Assembly: GCA_963756495.1 (NCBI GenBank)
Contig: CAVWNS010000005.1
Coordinates: 372,001-436,000, forward strand
DNA from: DATFDN01 sp963756495
GTDB taxonomy: Bacteria > Pseudomonadota > Alphaproteobacteria > Acetobacterales > Acetobacteraceae
Direction of reading: 5' to 3'
DNA length: 64,000 bases
In this document: one piece after another, positions 17,677 to 26,164 of the stretch
How positions within the stretch are numbered: the stretch's first letter is position 1
Layout: the number at the start of each line of letters is the position of its first letter
Position numbers and translations under genes: made by a program
Notes under the pieces: model-generated
Told to the model about the DNA's origin: nothing
The model's input: only the letters and a program-made list of their open reading frames with translations
The model's database searches: none

Positions 17677-18879
17677 TTACGCTACCTCGAACAAGCCAGC
17701 CGCGCCCATGCCGCCGCCGACGCACATCGTCACCACCACATACTTGGCGCCGCGCCGCTTGCCCTCGATCAGGGCGTGGCCGGCCATGCGCGCGCCCGAC
17801 ATTCCGTAGGGATGGCCGATCGAGATGGCGCCGCCGTTGACGTTCAGGTTCTCCTGCGGGATGCCGAGCCGGTCGCGGCAATAGATCACCTGGCTGGCGA
17901 ACGCCTCGTTCAGCTCCCAGAGGCCAATGTCGTCCACCTTCAGCCCGTGCCGCTCCAGCAGCTTCGGGACGGCGAACACCGGGCCGATGCCCATCTCGGC
18001 GGGATTGCAGCCGGCGACGGCGATGCCGCGATAGATGCCGAGCGGGTGCAGCCCGCGCTTTTCCACCTCCGTCTCCTCCATCAGCACCGCGGCAGAGGCG
18101 CCGTCGGAAAGCTGGGAGGCGTTGCCGGCGGTGATGTACTGTCCCTGCTTGACCGTCTGGCCGTTGGCGAACACCGGCTTCAGCGCGGCGAGGCCCTCCA
18201 GCGTCGTCTCCGGCCGGTTGCCCTCGTCGCGGCCGAGGGCGATCTTCTTGCGCGACGTCTCGCCGGTGGCCCTGTCGGTGACCAGCATCTCGGTGGGCAG
18301 CGGCACGATCTCGTCGTCGAAGCGGCCGGCCTGCTGGGCGGCGGCGGTGCGCTGCTGGCTGCGCAGGGCGTACTCGTCCTGGGCATCGCGCGACACGCCG
18401 TAACGGTCGGCGACGATCTCGGCCGTCTCGATCATGGCCATGTAGAGCCCCGGCACATGCGCCACCAACTCGGGGTCGGCCGTGCGATAGCCGTTGCGGT
18501 GCTCGTTCTGCACCAGCGAGATGGATTCCAGTCCGCCGCCCACGGCGATGGTCATGCCGTCGTCGATGATCTGCTTGGCGGCGGTGGCGATCCCCATCAG
18601 GCCGGAGGCGCATTGCCGATCGACCGACATCCCCGCGACGCTGTCGGGCAGGCCGGCGCGCAGTGCGCTCTGCCGGGCGACGTTGAAGCCGGTGCTGCCC
18701 TGCTGGAGCGCGGCCCCCATCACCACGTCATCGACCTCCCCCGGCTCGATGCCGGCGCGCTTCACCGCCTCGGCGATGACGTGCCCGCCGAGCGCCTGCG
18801 CCTGGGTGTCGTTAAAGGCGCCCCGATAGGCCCGGCCGATCGGGGTGCGGGCGGTGGAGACGATGACGGCGCTGCGCAT
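17677..18879 (-). CDS. Thiolase (acetyl-CoA C-acyltransferase)
   Basis: This 400-residue enzyme condenses or cleaves acyl-CoA. The nucleophilic Cys lies in VDRQCASGLMG (near residue 90). The His-bearing GHPYGMSGARMAGH (near 350) and the Cys of CVGGGMGAAGLFEV (near 388) complete the thiolase triad. Motifs fit both biosynthetic acetoacetyl-CoA thiolase and FadA-type enzymes; chain length is undetermined. A GAGGGGA ribosome site precedes the ATG at 18879. The same window carries PhaB and SCOT subunits, so it could supply acetoacetyl-CoA for PHB turnover, but it is 10 kb away from them. It stands alone, 64 bp upstream of the ATPase/TOPRIM cassette and 75 bp after the binding-protein gene. Confidence 0.92.
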   Translation of the reverse strand: MRSAVIVSTARTPIGRAYRGAFNDTQAQALGGHVIAEAVKRAGIEPGEVDDVVMGAALQQGSTGFNVARQSALRAGLPDSVAGMSVDRQCASGLMGIATAAKQIIDDGMTIAVGGGLESISLVQNEHRNGYRTADPELVAHVPGLYMAMIETAEIVADRYGVSRDAQDEYALRSQQRTAAAQQAGRFDDEIVPLPTEMLVTDRATGETSRKKIALGRDEGNRPETTLEGLAALKPVFANGQTVKQGQYITAGNASQLSDGASAAVLMEETEVEKRGLHPLGIYRGIAVAGCNPAEMGIGPVFAVPKLLERHGLKVDDIGLWELNEAFASQVIYCRDRLGIPQENLNVNGGAISIGHPYGMSGARMAGHALIEGKRRGAKYVVVTMCVGGGMGAAGLFEVA

Positions 18880-18954
18880 GGGCGTTCCCCTCGATCTGAT
18901 TGCCGCACTTCGCGGTGGATGGTCAGCGCTTATAGAGCCAAGCGCCTGGGCTGC

Positions 18955-20166
18955 CTACTTCACCAGCGGGCAGCCGCCCTGGTCGAGCGGGCGGAACGCC
19001 TCGTCGGGCGAAATCACACGAAGCTGCTTGTAGTAGTCCCACAGCGCCTTCGACTCGGCGGGGGTTTTCACCTGGAACAGATACAGGTCCCGAAGCACGC
19101 GCCCGTCGATGCGCAGCTTGCCGTCATGGGTCATGAAGTCGTTGATCGGCGTCTCGCGCATCTTCGCCATCACCTTATCGGGGTCCTTGCCGCCGACCGC
19201 CTGCACCGCCTGGAAATAGTGGTGCAGCGCGCTCCAGATGCCGGCCTGGTTCATAGTGGGCATGTGGTGCACGGCATCGAAGAAGCGCTTGGAGAAGGCG
19301 CGGGTCGCATCGTCCTGGTCCCAGTAGAACGCGGACGTCAGCTCCAGCCCCTGCGCGGCTGGCAGACCGAGGCTGTTCACGTCGGTGATGAACACCAGGA
19401 GCCCGGCGAGCTTGGCGCCACTCTTGGTCAGCCCAAATTCGGCTGCTTGCTTGATGGCGTTGACCGTGTCCTGGCCGGCATTGGCCAGCCCGACCACCTG
19501 CGCGCCGGAACTCTGCGCCTGCAACAGGTAGTTCGAGAAGTCCGACGTGCTCAGCGGCACCTGCGCCTGTCCGAGAACCTTGCCGCCGCTCGCCGTCACC
19601 ACCGCCGCCGTGTCGCGCTCCAGGTCGTGGCCGAAGGCATAATCGGCGGTGAGGAAGAACCACGACTTGCCGCCCTGCTTGACGATCGCCGAGCCGGTGC
19701 CGTGGGCCAAGGCGTAGGTGTCGTACACCCAGTGCGCGGTGTAGGGGGAGCAGTTCTTCCCGGTGATGTCGGAGGCGCCGCCGCCGGTGGCGAAGAACAG
19801 CTTCTTCTGCTCCCTCGAGACGTCTTGCACCGCCAGCGCCACCGATGAGGTGGGGACATCGACGATCGCGTCCACGCCGTCGCGCTGATACCACTGGCGC
19901 GCGATGGAGGCCCCGACATTGGGCTTGTTCTGGTGATCGGCGCTGATCAGCTCGATCGGCTTGCCGAGCAGCTTGCCGCCGAAATCCTCGATCGCCATCT
20001 TCGCGGCCTGCACCGAGCCGGGGCCGCCGATATCGGCATAGAGCCCCGACATGTCGGTGAGAACGCCGATCTTGACCGGCCCGTCGTTAGCGCCCTGCGC
20101 CCGTGCCGTGCCAAGCGAGAGCGCGGCGGCGGTGACGCTGGCGAGCAATCGGGCGAGCAGGCGCAT
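18955..20166 (-). CDS. ABC transporter periplasmic binding protein (branched-chain amino acid/amide type)
   Basis: This is a type I periplasmic binding protein (Leu/Ile/Val-binding fold). Residues 1-24 form a signal peptide (RLLARLLASVTAAALSLGTARAQ, cleaved after A-R-A). The mature start PVKIGVLTDMSGLYADIGGPGS and the ADHQNKPNVGASIARQW stretch fit the urea/amide/branched-chain group. The start ATG at 20166 is preferred over the GTG at 20172, because the AAGGGAG site is then 5 bases away. No permease or ATPase genes adjoin it, so it is an orphan binding protein; its ligand is unknown. It is divergent from the helicase gene across a 70-bp gap that must hold both promoters. Confidence 0.85.
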   Translation of the reverse strand: MRLLARLLASVTAAALSLGTARAQGANDGPVKIGVLTDMSGLYADIGGPGSVQAAKMAIEDFGGKLLGKPIELISADHQNKPNVGASIARQWYQRDGVDAIVDVPTSSVALAVQDVSREQKKLFFATGGGASDITGKNCSPYTAHWVYDTYALAHGTGSAIVKQGGKSWFFLTADYAFGHDLERDTAAVVTASGGKVLGQAQVPLSTSDFSNYLLQAQSSGAQVVGLANAGQDTVNAIKQAAEFGLTKSGAKLAGLLVFITDVNSLGLPAAQGLELTSAFYWDQDDATRAFSKRFFDAVHHMPTMNQAGIWSALHHYFQAVQAVGGKDPDKVMAKMRETPINDFMTHDGKLRIDGRVLRDLYLFQVKTPAESKALWDYYKQLRVISPDEAFRPLDQGGCPLVK

Positions 20167-20236
20167 GGCCACTCCCTTACGGCTGTGGAATCGCCGGCGA
20201 TATGGCGCGCGCGCTTGATTGTGTCTAGTCAGGCGC

Positions 20237-23044
20237 GTGCCCGTCCTGCTTCCCGAAACGACGGCCCTGGTCGCCGGTCACGGACGCGCCGCCCTGCTCA
20301 CTCCGGACGGCGAGGTCCTGTTGCTGCCGCCCGAGCAGGCCGCCGCCCGGCTGCGCACCCTGCCGCCGCCGCTGCTGGTCCACGCGCCATTGACGCTGGG
20401 CCGGCTGGGGCTGCGTTCCATCGCCTGCTACGACCTGCTGGAGCTGTTCGCCTTCGGCCTGCCTGGGCGCGGGGCAGCCCCGACGCCGCGTGGGCTGGCG
20501 CTGGCGCTCGACCTCGATCGGCCCACCGGCGGGCCGGAGGCGGAAGCGGTGCTGCTGCCCGACCTTGCCCTGATGCTCCTGCGGCGGCTGGCGGATGCAC
20601 GGAGCCTTCCGCTCAACCGCGACGCGGCCGGCCTTGCTTCACGCATGGGCCGGGCGGGCTGGGGCTGGGCACCGTTCGTCATCGCCGCCTTGGGCAATCC
20701 GCGTGCGGCTCCGAGCACGGACGCGCTGAAGGTCTGGCGACGCCTGCCGGAGTGGGAGGAGACCGCGCCGCGGCCGCCGCCAGCCGCGCATCCGGTCACG
20801 GAGGCCGAGGCGCGCGGGCGGCTGGCGGCGATCCTGGGGACCGAGGCGGAGCAGCGGCCCGGACAGTCCGATTATGCGGGTGCCGCCGCGGCGGCATTCG
20901 CCCCGCGCGAACGGCGCGGCGACCCGCAGATCGTGTTGGCCGAGGCGGGGACGGGCACCGGCAAGACCCTGGCCTACATCGCGCCCGCGAGCCTGTGGGC
21001 CGAGCGCAACCGGGGCGCGGTCTGGGTCAGCACCTTCACCCGCCACCTCCAGCGGCAGATCGACGCCGAACTCGCCCGCCTGTTCCCCGACCCCGCCGAG
21101 CGCCGCCGGCGGGTGGTCGTGCGTAAGGGGCGGGAGAACTACCTCTGCCTGTTGAATTTCGAGGACGCCGTGGCGCGCGGCGCGCCGGCTGAGACGGTGC
21201 CGCTCGGACTGGTCGCGCGCTGGGCGATGGCGACCGGCGACGGCGACGTCCAGGGCGGAGACCTGCCGGGCTGGATGATGGAGCTGTTCGGCGTGGCGAC
21301 GATCCTGCCGCTCGCGGACCGGCGCGGCGAGTGCATCCATGCCGCGTGCCCGCACTGGCGCCGGTGCTTCGTCGAGCACACGATCCGCCGCGCCCGTGAT
21401 GCCGACCTGGTGGTCGCGAACCATGCCCTGGTCATGACGCAGGCGGCTTACGGCTTCCAGTACGGGGGCGGGTTGGATGACGCGACCGTGCCGACCCGCT
21501 ACGTGTTCGACGAGGGCCACCACGTCTTCGATGCCGCCGACGGCGCCTTCGCCGCCGTTCTGTCGGGCGCCGAGACGGCCGAACTGCGCCGGTGGCTGCT
21601 GGGCGCGGAGGGCGGGCGGTCGCGCGCACGGGGGCTGCGGCGTCGGATCGAGGAGCTGGTCGCCGGCCGGCCGAACCTGGAGCCGATCCTGGAGGCCGCC
21701 CTGCAAGCCGCGCGCGCGCTGCCGGCGCCCGGCTGGGCGCCGCGCCTGGCCGAGGACGGACCGGAGATCGCCGGGCTCGACGCCGGCCAGCCCAACCCGG
21801 CCGAGGCGTTCCTGCGCGCGGTCCGCCGCCAGGTCCTGGCGCGCAGCCCTGGCGCGGGCGAGCTGCCGGTGCGCGGCCCGCTGGACTGCGACCTCTATCC
21901 GGTCGCCTCCGACCTGCCGCCGGCGGCCGAACGCCTGGAGCGCGCGCTGGCGCGCCTCTTCGAGCCCCTGCGGACCTTGACCGGGCGCCTCGCGGCCCGC
22001 CTGGACGAGGAGGCGGAGGAGCTGGACCCGGCGACCCGTGCCCGCATCGAGGCGGTCTGCCGTTCGGTCGAGCGCCGCGCCCTGGGGCCGCTGGGCGCGT
22101 GGCAGGCGATGCTGCGCGCCGTCGCGATGCCGCCGCCGGAACCGGGCGAGCGTCCCGACCACATCCTGTTCCTGCGTGTGGACCGGCGTGAGGCGGGGGA
22201 CCGCGACGCCGGGCTGCATCGACACTGGCTCGATCCGACGGTGCCCTTCGCCCTGAGCCTGGCCGCCCCGGCCCAGGGGCTCCTCATCACCTCCGCCACG
22301 CTGCGCGACGGCGCCGAGCCCGACACGGAAGCATCCTGGGCAACCGCCGAGGCGCGGGTCGGCGCGCCGCATCTGCCCTCGCCGGCCATTCGGGCCACGG
22401 TGGCGAGCCCGTTCGACTATGCGGCGCAGACCCGTGCCTTCATCGTCACCGACCTGCCGTTCGGCGATATCGGGGCGCTGGCAGCCGCGTATCGCGCGTT
22501 GTTCCTGGCCTCCGGCGGCGGTGCGCTCGGCCTGTTCACCGCGATCCGCCGGCTGATCGCGGTTCATGCGCGCATCGCCCCGGAGCTGGAGGCGCACGGC
22601 ATTCCCCTCTATGCCCAGCATGTCGATGCGATGGACAACGCGACCCTGGTCGATGTCTTCCGTGCCGAGGAGGAAAGCTGCCTGCTGGGCACCGATGCGA
22701 TGCGCGACGGCGTCGATGTGCCAGGGCGGGCGCTGCGGCTCGTGGTGTTCGAGAAGGTGCCCTGGCCCCGCCCCGACATCCTGCACCGCGAGCGCCGGGT
22801 CCATCTCTCGGGGGGCGATCCGAAGGCCTATGACGACCGGATCGCTCGTTTGCGCCTGCGCCAGGCATTCGGGCGCCTGATCCGGCGTGCCGGCGACCGG
22901 GGCGTTTTCGTGCTGCTCGACCGGCAAACTCCGTCCCGTCTGCTATCCGCGCTGCCGCAAGGTGTGGCCGTGCGACGGGTCGGGTTGGCACAGGCCGTGG
23001 CCGAGGTGCGCAATTTCCTGCAAGGGCAGGCATTGCCGGTTTGA
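20237..23044 (+). CDS. ATP-dependent DNA helicase, DinG/XPD-like with Fe-S cysteines
   Basis: This superfamily 2 helicase of about 935 residues resembles the DinG/YoaA group. Walker A is EAGTGTGKTLAYI (near residue 235) and the DEAH-like motif II is FDEGHHVFDAADG (near 424). Between them, four cysteines (YLC near residue 309, then GEC, AAC and RRC near 360-380) form the likely iron-sulfur cluster site that pries duplex DNA apart. The C-terminal ATPase half includes LLITSATLRDG and IARLRLRQAFGRLIRRAGDRG (motif VI, QAFGRLIR). The start used is GTG at 20237 (VPVLLPETT); an in-frame codon at 20219 is possible. It probably acts in replication-fork or DNA-damage repair. A TerB-like gene follows 50 bp downstream. 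Confidence 0.88.
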   Translation: MPVLLPETTALVAGHGRAALLTPDGEVLLLPPEQAAARLRTLPPPLLVHAPLTLGRLGLRSIACYDLLELFAFGLPGRGAAPTPRGLALALDLDRPTGGPEAEAVLLPDLALMLLRRLADARSLPLNRDAAGLASRMGRAGWGWAPFVIAALGNPRAAPSTDALKVWRRLPEWEETAPRPPPAAHPVTEAEARGRLAAILGTEAEQRPGQSDYAGAAAAAFAPRERRGDPQIVLAEAGTGTGKTLAYIAPASLWAERNRGAVWVSTFTRHLQRQIDAELARLFPDPAERRRRVVVRKGRENYLCLLNFEDAVARGAPAETVPLGLVARWAMATGDGDVQGGDLPGWMMELFGVATILPLADRRGECIHAACPHWRRCFVEHTIRRARDADLVVANHALVMTQAAYGFQYGGGLDDATVPTRYVFDEGHHVFDAADGAFAAVLSGAETAELRRWLLGAEGGRSRARGLRRRIEELVAGRPNLEPILEAALQAARALPAPGWAPRLAEDGPEIAGLDAGQPNPAEAFLRAVRRQVLARSPGAGELPVRGPLDCDLYPVASDLPPAAERLERALARLFEPLRTLTGRLAARLDEEAEELDPATRARIEAVCRSVERRALGPLGAWQAMLRAVAMPPPEPGERPDHILFLRVDRREAGDRDAGLHRHWLDPTVPFALSLAAPAQGLLITSATLRDGAEPDTEASWATAEARVGAPHLPSPAIRATVASPFDYAAQTRAFIVTDLPFGDIGALAAAYRALFLASGGGALGLFTAIRRLIAVHARIAPELEAHGIPLYAQHVDAMDNATLVDVFRAEEESCLLGTDAMRDGVDVPGRALRLVVFEKVPWPRPDILHRERRVHLSGGDPKAYDDRIARLRLRQAFGRLIRRAGDRGVFVLLDRQTPSRLLSALPQGVAVRRVGLAQAVAEVRNFLQGQALPV

Positions 23045-23094
23045 TCCGGCCCCGCGCTCCGGTACGGTCCATGTCGCACTATGGAGCACGCAGG

Positions 23095-23520
23095 ATGGCC
23101 CAGCTCACGCAACTCGACCCGCCGGAGGCGCTGGTCTGCACGATGGTGCTGGTCGCCGCCGCCGATGGTGGGATGACCGACCGCGAAATCGACGTCATGG
23201 CCGGCCAGGTGCAGACGTTGCCGGCTTTCCGCGACTTCTCCTCCGAGCAACTCGACATTGCGACCGAGGCGGCGGTGGAGTTGCTGAACGAGGAGGACGG
23301 GCTTCGCCACGCCGCCCGGCTGATCCGTACGGCTCTGAGCCCCCGCCTGCGCGAGACCGCCTATGCGCTCGCCTGCGAGGTGGTCGCCGCCGATGACGTC
23401 GCCGGTCAGCAATCGCTGGAGATGCTGGCCTTCGTGCAGGCGGAGCTCAACCTCGACCACCTGGTCGCCGCGGCGATTGAGCGCGGCGTGCGGGCACGCT
23501 ATCAGCCGGTGGAGGATTAA
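23095..23520 (+). CDS. TerB-like (tellurite-resistance/DnaJ-like helical) domain protein
   Basis: This is a 141-residue all-helical protein with the TerB fold signature: a first helix ALVCTMVLVAAADGGMTDREIDVM, where the acidic ADGGMTDRE loop is the metal-binding-like feature, and a second related half (YALACEVVAADDVAGQQ). TerB-fold proteins are found near membranes and in stress and defence loci; a specific role cannot be set. An alternative in-frame ATG lies at 23071 (MSHYGARR). The one at 23095 is favoured because it starts at the conserved helix and has a GGAG/AGG site upstream. It follows the helicase gene by 50 bp and may be cotranscribed. Confidence 0.72.
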   Translation: MAQLTQLDPPEALVCTMVLVAAADGGMTDREIDVMAGQVQTLPAFRDFSSEQLDIATEAAVELLNEEDGLRHAARLIRTALSPRLRETAYALACEVVAADDVAGQQSLEMLAFVQAELNLDHLVAAAIERGVRARYQPVED

Positions 23521-23674
23521 ATCGTGGGCTGGGGTGCAGTCGAGCCGTCAGAACAAGCTTCGCCACAACTCTCGGCATCTCAATACGGCCCGCACTCGGA
23601 CGGGTAAAGTCCTGAACTTCCCACCGTAAAACGGCCAAAGTCGAGCTAGGGTAACCAACGAGGAGGAACACATC
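23521..23674. other. Intergenic gap before the orphan 220-residue gene
   Basis: These 154 bp hold no convincing gene. The base composition begins to drop here compared with the preceding gene. A strong AGGAGG ribosome site at the right end (23660-23666) serves the next gene. No clear promoter, terminator or repeat was identified by eye. Confidence 0.4.
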
Positions 23675-24337
23675 ATGGCACTGCTGCCGCAAGACATCAC
23701 TCGGATAGAGAGCGGTGCAGGATTGGGGGCACGCGGCGTTACAGGATTACCAACCGGCATCCACATGGAAAGCTGGAGCCAAGGCCCCGCGCCCTGGCTG
23801 AGTTCCATTCAAACGGCCGCAGCCGTAGCACTGCCCGCCGCAAGTGCAGCGACCTCCGCGATGGGACCCTGGGGTGTCGTAGCGGGTACCGGTCTCGGCA
23901 TGATTGCCGGCACGATACTGGATGGGGTGGATGCACATGACACGCAGAAGACCGTTGCGCTTCTCAAAGAAGGGCGCAAAAATTTGATTAACGCGCATAA
24001 CACGGACATGACCGATGACGAACGGACGAGCCTCTTGACGGTGCTGGACCTAGCACTGACGAAAAAGCAACGTCATCGCGACATCGCGATCGGCCAAGCC
24101 GCGACCCTGCAAATTGGAAGAATCGGGACAGCCGCCTATCGTACTGGACGGGCGATATACAAGTCCGCTAAAGGCATAAAGGGGGCGGCCCGCGGTGACG
24201 CAGCGGAGATACTCCTCACCCTCGCTCAACGACAAAACGACGCCGGGAAGGCGGCACGAGAAATAATCGGGATCCTTGCGAAGAGGAATTTCGAGGATCT
24301 TCTGAAGCACTCCATAAAGGAATCGCTAAGGAGTTGA
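23675..24337 (+). CDS. Unrecognised 220-residue protein with Gly/Ala hydrophobic core, likely acquired
   Basis: No family was recognised. The N-terminus is glycine-rich (GAGLGARGVTGLPTG). Residues about 43-85 form an Ala/Gly-rich hydrophobic segment (TAAAVALPAASAATSAMG then GVVAGTGLGMIAGTIL) that could span a membrane as a hairpin or form a glycine-zipper pore. The rest is a charged, Lys/Arg-rich helical region (NLINAHNTDMTDDERTSLL; RQNDAGKAAREIIGIL). The gene has a near-perfect AGGAGG site 9 bases before its ATG. Its GC content and codon use (many A/T-ending codons) are unlike the flanking helicase and nitrile hydratase genes, which suggests horizontal acquisition. A small toxin, effector or membrane-active protein is possible but unproven. 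Confidence 0.6.
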   Translation: MALLPQDITRIESGAGLGARGVTGLPTGIHMESWSQGPAPWLSSIQTAAAVALPAASAATSAMGPWGVVAGTGLGMIAGTILDGVDAHDTQKTVALLKEGRKNLINAHNTDMTDDERTSLLTVLDLALTKKQRHRDIAIGQAATLQIGRIGTAAYRTGRAIYKSAKGIKGAARGDAAEILLTLAQRQNDAGKAAREIIGILAKRNFEDLLKHSIKESLRS

Positions 24338-24512
24338 TACCCCACCACCGGTACGTGTCGCGGCTCGCAATCATCCACCAGGCAGTCCGGCAATCCCCTG
24401 GCGGCAAAGGCACAGCGATACGCAGCACAGTACGTTTCGGTCGGTGCCAGGAGTTTACCCTAAGTCATAGCCGCAACTCGCCTGGACGCAGCCCGCGCGC
24501 TATCCTTCGCGC
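24338..24512. other. Intergenic gap before the nitrile hydratase-type operon
   Basis: These 175 bp contain no supported gene. The region should hold the promoter of the downstream four-gene operon. No clear -35/-10 pair, hairpin or repeat was identified. The ribosome site before the next ATG is weak. Confidence 0.35.
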
Positions 24513-24824
24513 ATGGAGAAAAGCGTCCCCCGCGCCCACCACGATCTGGGGGGCGTCGGCAAGTTCATGTGCGAGACGGTAGACACCGAGCCGCACGGTC
24601 TGACCACGTTCGACCGCGACGTGGACGCGCTGCGCCAGGTTCTTGGGCGCAAGCGCGTCATGACGGTCGACGAACTGCGGCGCGGCATCGAGGCCATCCC
24701 GGAAGCCGAGTACCACCGACTGAGCTATTACCGGCGCTGGGTCCGCTCCATCGCCGACAACCTGATCCGCAAGGGCGTCATCACCGAGGCCGAGCTGCAG
24801 GCGGCTCTGGAACGGACACGATGA
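24513..24824 (+). CDS. Nitrile hydratase beta-subunit N-terminal half (ScnB/ToyK-like small subunit)
   Basis: This 103-residue protein matches the N-terminal helical half of the nitrile hydratase beta subunit. It opens with the HHDLGGVGKF motif (HD-GG), then VDALRQVLGRKRVMTVDELRRG, and EAEYHRLSYYRRWVRSIADNL, where the YY-x-x-W of beta subunits contacts the alpha active site. ITEAELQAAL closes the half. In usual nitrile hydratases this half is fused to an SH3-like C-terminal half; here that half is the next gene, overlapping by 4 bp (ATGA). Split beta subunits are known in thiocyanate hydrolase (ScnA/ScnB) and toyocamycin nitrile hydratase (ToyJKL). An accessory activator role is less likely, because the FEAPWQ motif of activators is absent. 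Confidence 0.8.
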   Translation: MEKSVPRAHHDLGGVGKFMCETVDTEPHGLTTFDRDVDALRQVLGRKRVMTVDELRRGIEAIPEAEYHRLSYYRRWVRSIADNLIRKGVITEAELQAALERTR

Positions 24825-25105
24825 CCGGCTTCACTCCAGGCACGGCGGTACGCGTGCGCGACGACTGGCCGGAGACGCGCGGGCCGGTGCATATCCGCAC
24901 GCCGCACTATGTGCGCGGGATGCGCGGGCGCGTCCTGCGGCGCCTTGGCGTGTTCCCCAACCCCGAGGACCTGGCCTTCGCTCGCCCCGCGCCCCCGCGC
25001 GCCCTCTACCATGTCGCCTTCGAGCAGCCGGCGGTATGGCAGGAGGGGCGGGCAGGGGACGAGTTGCTGGTGGAAATCTTCGAGCATTGGCTAGAGCCGG
25101 CATGA
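24821..25105 (+). CDS. Nitrile hydratase beta-subunit C-terminal half (SH3-like small subunit)
   Basis: This 94-residue protein matches the SH3-like C-terminal half of the nitrile hydratase beta subunit. It contains FTPGTAVRVRDDWP (F-x-x-G-x-x-VRV), TPHYVRGMRGRVLRRLGVF (the RTPxYxRGxxG motif), PRALYHVAFEQPAVW and LLVEIFEHWLEPA (the typical W-E-x-x-L-E-P end). It overlaps both neighbours by 4 bp: its ATG with the stop of the N-terminal half, and its stop with the ATG of the alpha subunit. The three polypeptides are therefore likely made in equal amounts as one complex. Product assignment between nitrile and thiocyanate as substrate is open. Confidence 0.82.
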   Translation: MTGFTPGTAVRVRDDWPETRGPVHIRTPHYVRGMRGRVLRRLGVFPNPEDLAFARPAPPRALYHVAFEQPAVWQEGRAGDELLVEIFEHWLEPA

Positions 25106-25689
25106 GCATCCTTCAGACCGACGGCGACCGTCTGCTGGCAGCCCTGCGCGTGCTGCTGGCCGGGAAGAATCTGGTAAACAATTCCGAGATTGCCGAGGCT
25201 CGCGCCGCGACCGATGCCGCCGAGCCCGGCCAGGGTGCTCGCATGGTCGCCAGGGCGTGGGTCGATCCCGCGTACCGCGCGCTGATGCTGGAGGACGGCA
25301 CCAAGGCCGCCGAGACGTTGGGCATTCCGATGCTCGGCGCTCCGCCACTCGGCGTGCTGGAGAACACGGCCGACACTCACAACTTGGTCGTCTGCACGCT
25401 GTGCAGCTGCTACCCGCGTGCCGTGCTGGGCTATCCGCCCTTCTGGTACAAATCCGCCGCCTATCGCGCCCGCGCCGTGCGCGACCCGCGTGGACTGCTG
25501 GCCGAATGGGGGACCGTTCTCGGCGAGGGCGTGCGCGTGCGCGTCGTCAACTCCACGGCCGATTACCGTTGGATGGTCCTGCCGCGCCGTCCCGCCGGCA
25601 CCGAGGGTTGGGACGAGGCGCGGCTGGCCTCGATCGTGCGCGAGGGTGACATGATCGGCGTCACCGTGCCTGCGGAGGCGCCCACATGA
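25102..25689 (+). CDS. Nitrile hydratase alpha / thiocyanate hydrolase gamma-type catalytic subunit, cobalt type
   Basis: This is the catalytic subunit of the nitrile hydratase superfamily, 195 residues. The metal-binding claw CTLCSC is present at residues 98-103 within VVCTLCSCYPRAVLG. Thr in CTLCSC marks the non-corrin cobalt type, whereas iron enzymes have CSLCSC. GYPPFWYKSAAYRARAVR and VLPRRPAGTEGW are family-typical. The enzyme would hydrate a nitrile to an amide, or hydrolyse thiocyanate to carbonyl sulfide and ammonia. The two middle-to-last claw cysteines are normally oxidised to sulfenic/sulfinic acid. No recognisable activator/metallochaperone gene lies in the operon. The ATG overlaps the preceding stop by 4 bp, and the stop overlaps ridA. 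Confidence 0.88.
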   Translation: MSILQTDGDRLLAALRVLLAGKNLVNNSEIAEARAATDAAEPGQGARMVARAWVDPAYRALMLEDGTKAAETLGIPMLGAPPLGVLENTADTHNLVVCTLCSCYPRAVLGYPPFWYKSAAYRARAVRDPRGLLAEWGTVLGEGVRVRVVNSTADYRWMVLPRRPAGTEGWDEARLASIVREGDMIGVTVPAEAPT

Positions 25690-26147
25690 GCATCGAGCAA
25701 CGACTGGGCGAGCTTGGCATCACGCTGCCGCCCGCTCCGCAGCCGATCGGCACCTATGTCCCGTTCCGGCTTGCCGGCACGCTCCTGTTCCTGTCCGGGG
25801 TCGGCCCGCGCCGGAGCGACGAGACCATGATCACCGGCAAGGTCGGTGCCGAGGTCGGGATCGAGCAGGCGATCGAGGCGGCGCGGCTCTGCGCGCTCAA
25901 CCTGCTCGCCAACATGCGCGCCGCCGCCGGCACGCTCGATCGCGTGGAGGCCGTCGTGAAGGTGCTCGGCATGGTGAATGCCGCGCCCGGCTTCACCCAG
26001 CATCCCAGGGTCATCGACGGCTGCACCGACCTGTTCGTGCAGGTGTTCGGCGAGGCAGGCCGGCCGGCGCGCTCGGCGGTAGGGATGGCCAGCCTGCCCG
26101 GCGACATCGCGGTCGAGATCGAGGCCGTGGTGCTGGTCAAGGCCTGA
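25686..26147 (+). CDS. RidA/YjgF family imine-enamine deaminase
   Basis: This 153-residue RidA-family protein belongs to the YjgF/YER057c superfamily, which often hydrolyses reactive enamine/imine intermediates. It has the opening LGITLPPAPQPIGTYVPFR and LLFLSGVGP (the hydrophobic VSGQ-like strand), then GIEQAIEAARLCALNLLANM, LDRVEAVVKVLGMVNAAPGF and RSAVGMASLPGDIAVEIEAVVL. The usual catalytic Arg of the RSA(V) motif is present (ARSAVGMASLP). It looks like the YjgF-like longer subgroup (about 150 residues) rather than canonical 128-residue RidA. It is translationally coupled to the nitrile hydratase-type genes by a 4-bp overlap, which suggests a function tied to that enzyme's substrate or product. 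Confidence 0.86.
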   Translation: MSIEQRLGELGITLPPAPQPIGTYVPFRLAGTLLFLSGVGPRRSDETMITGKVGAEVGIEQAIEAARLCALNLLANMRAAAGTLDRVEAVVKVLGMVNAAPGFTQHPRVIDGCTDLFVQVFGEAGRPARSAVGMASLPGDIAVEIEAVVLVKA

Positions 26148-26164
26148 CGGGACAGTCGCCCCGG

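Noticed and set aside
18180..18386. Small leftward frame inside the thiolase gene
   Set aside because: No ribosome site, and it lies wholly within a conserved gene.
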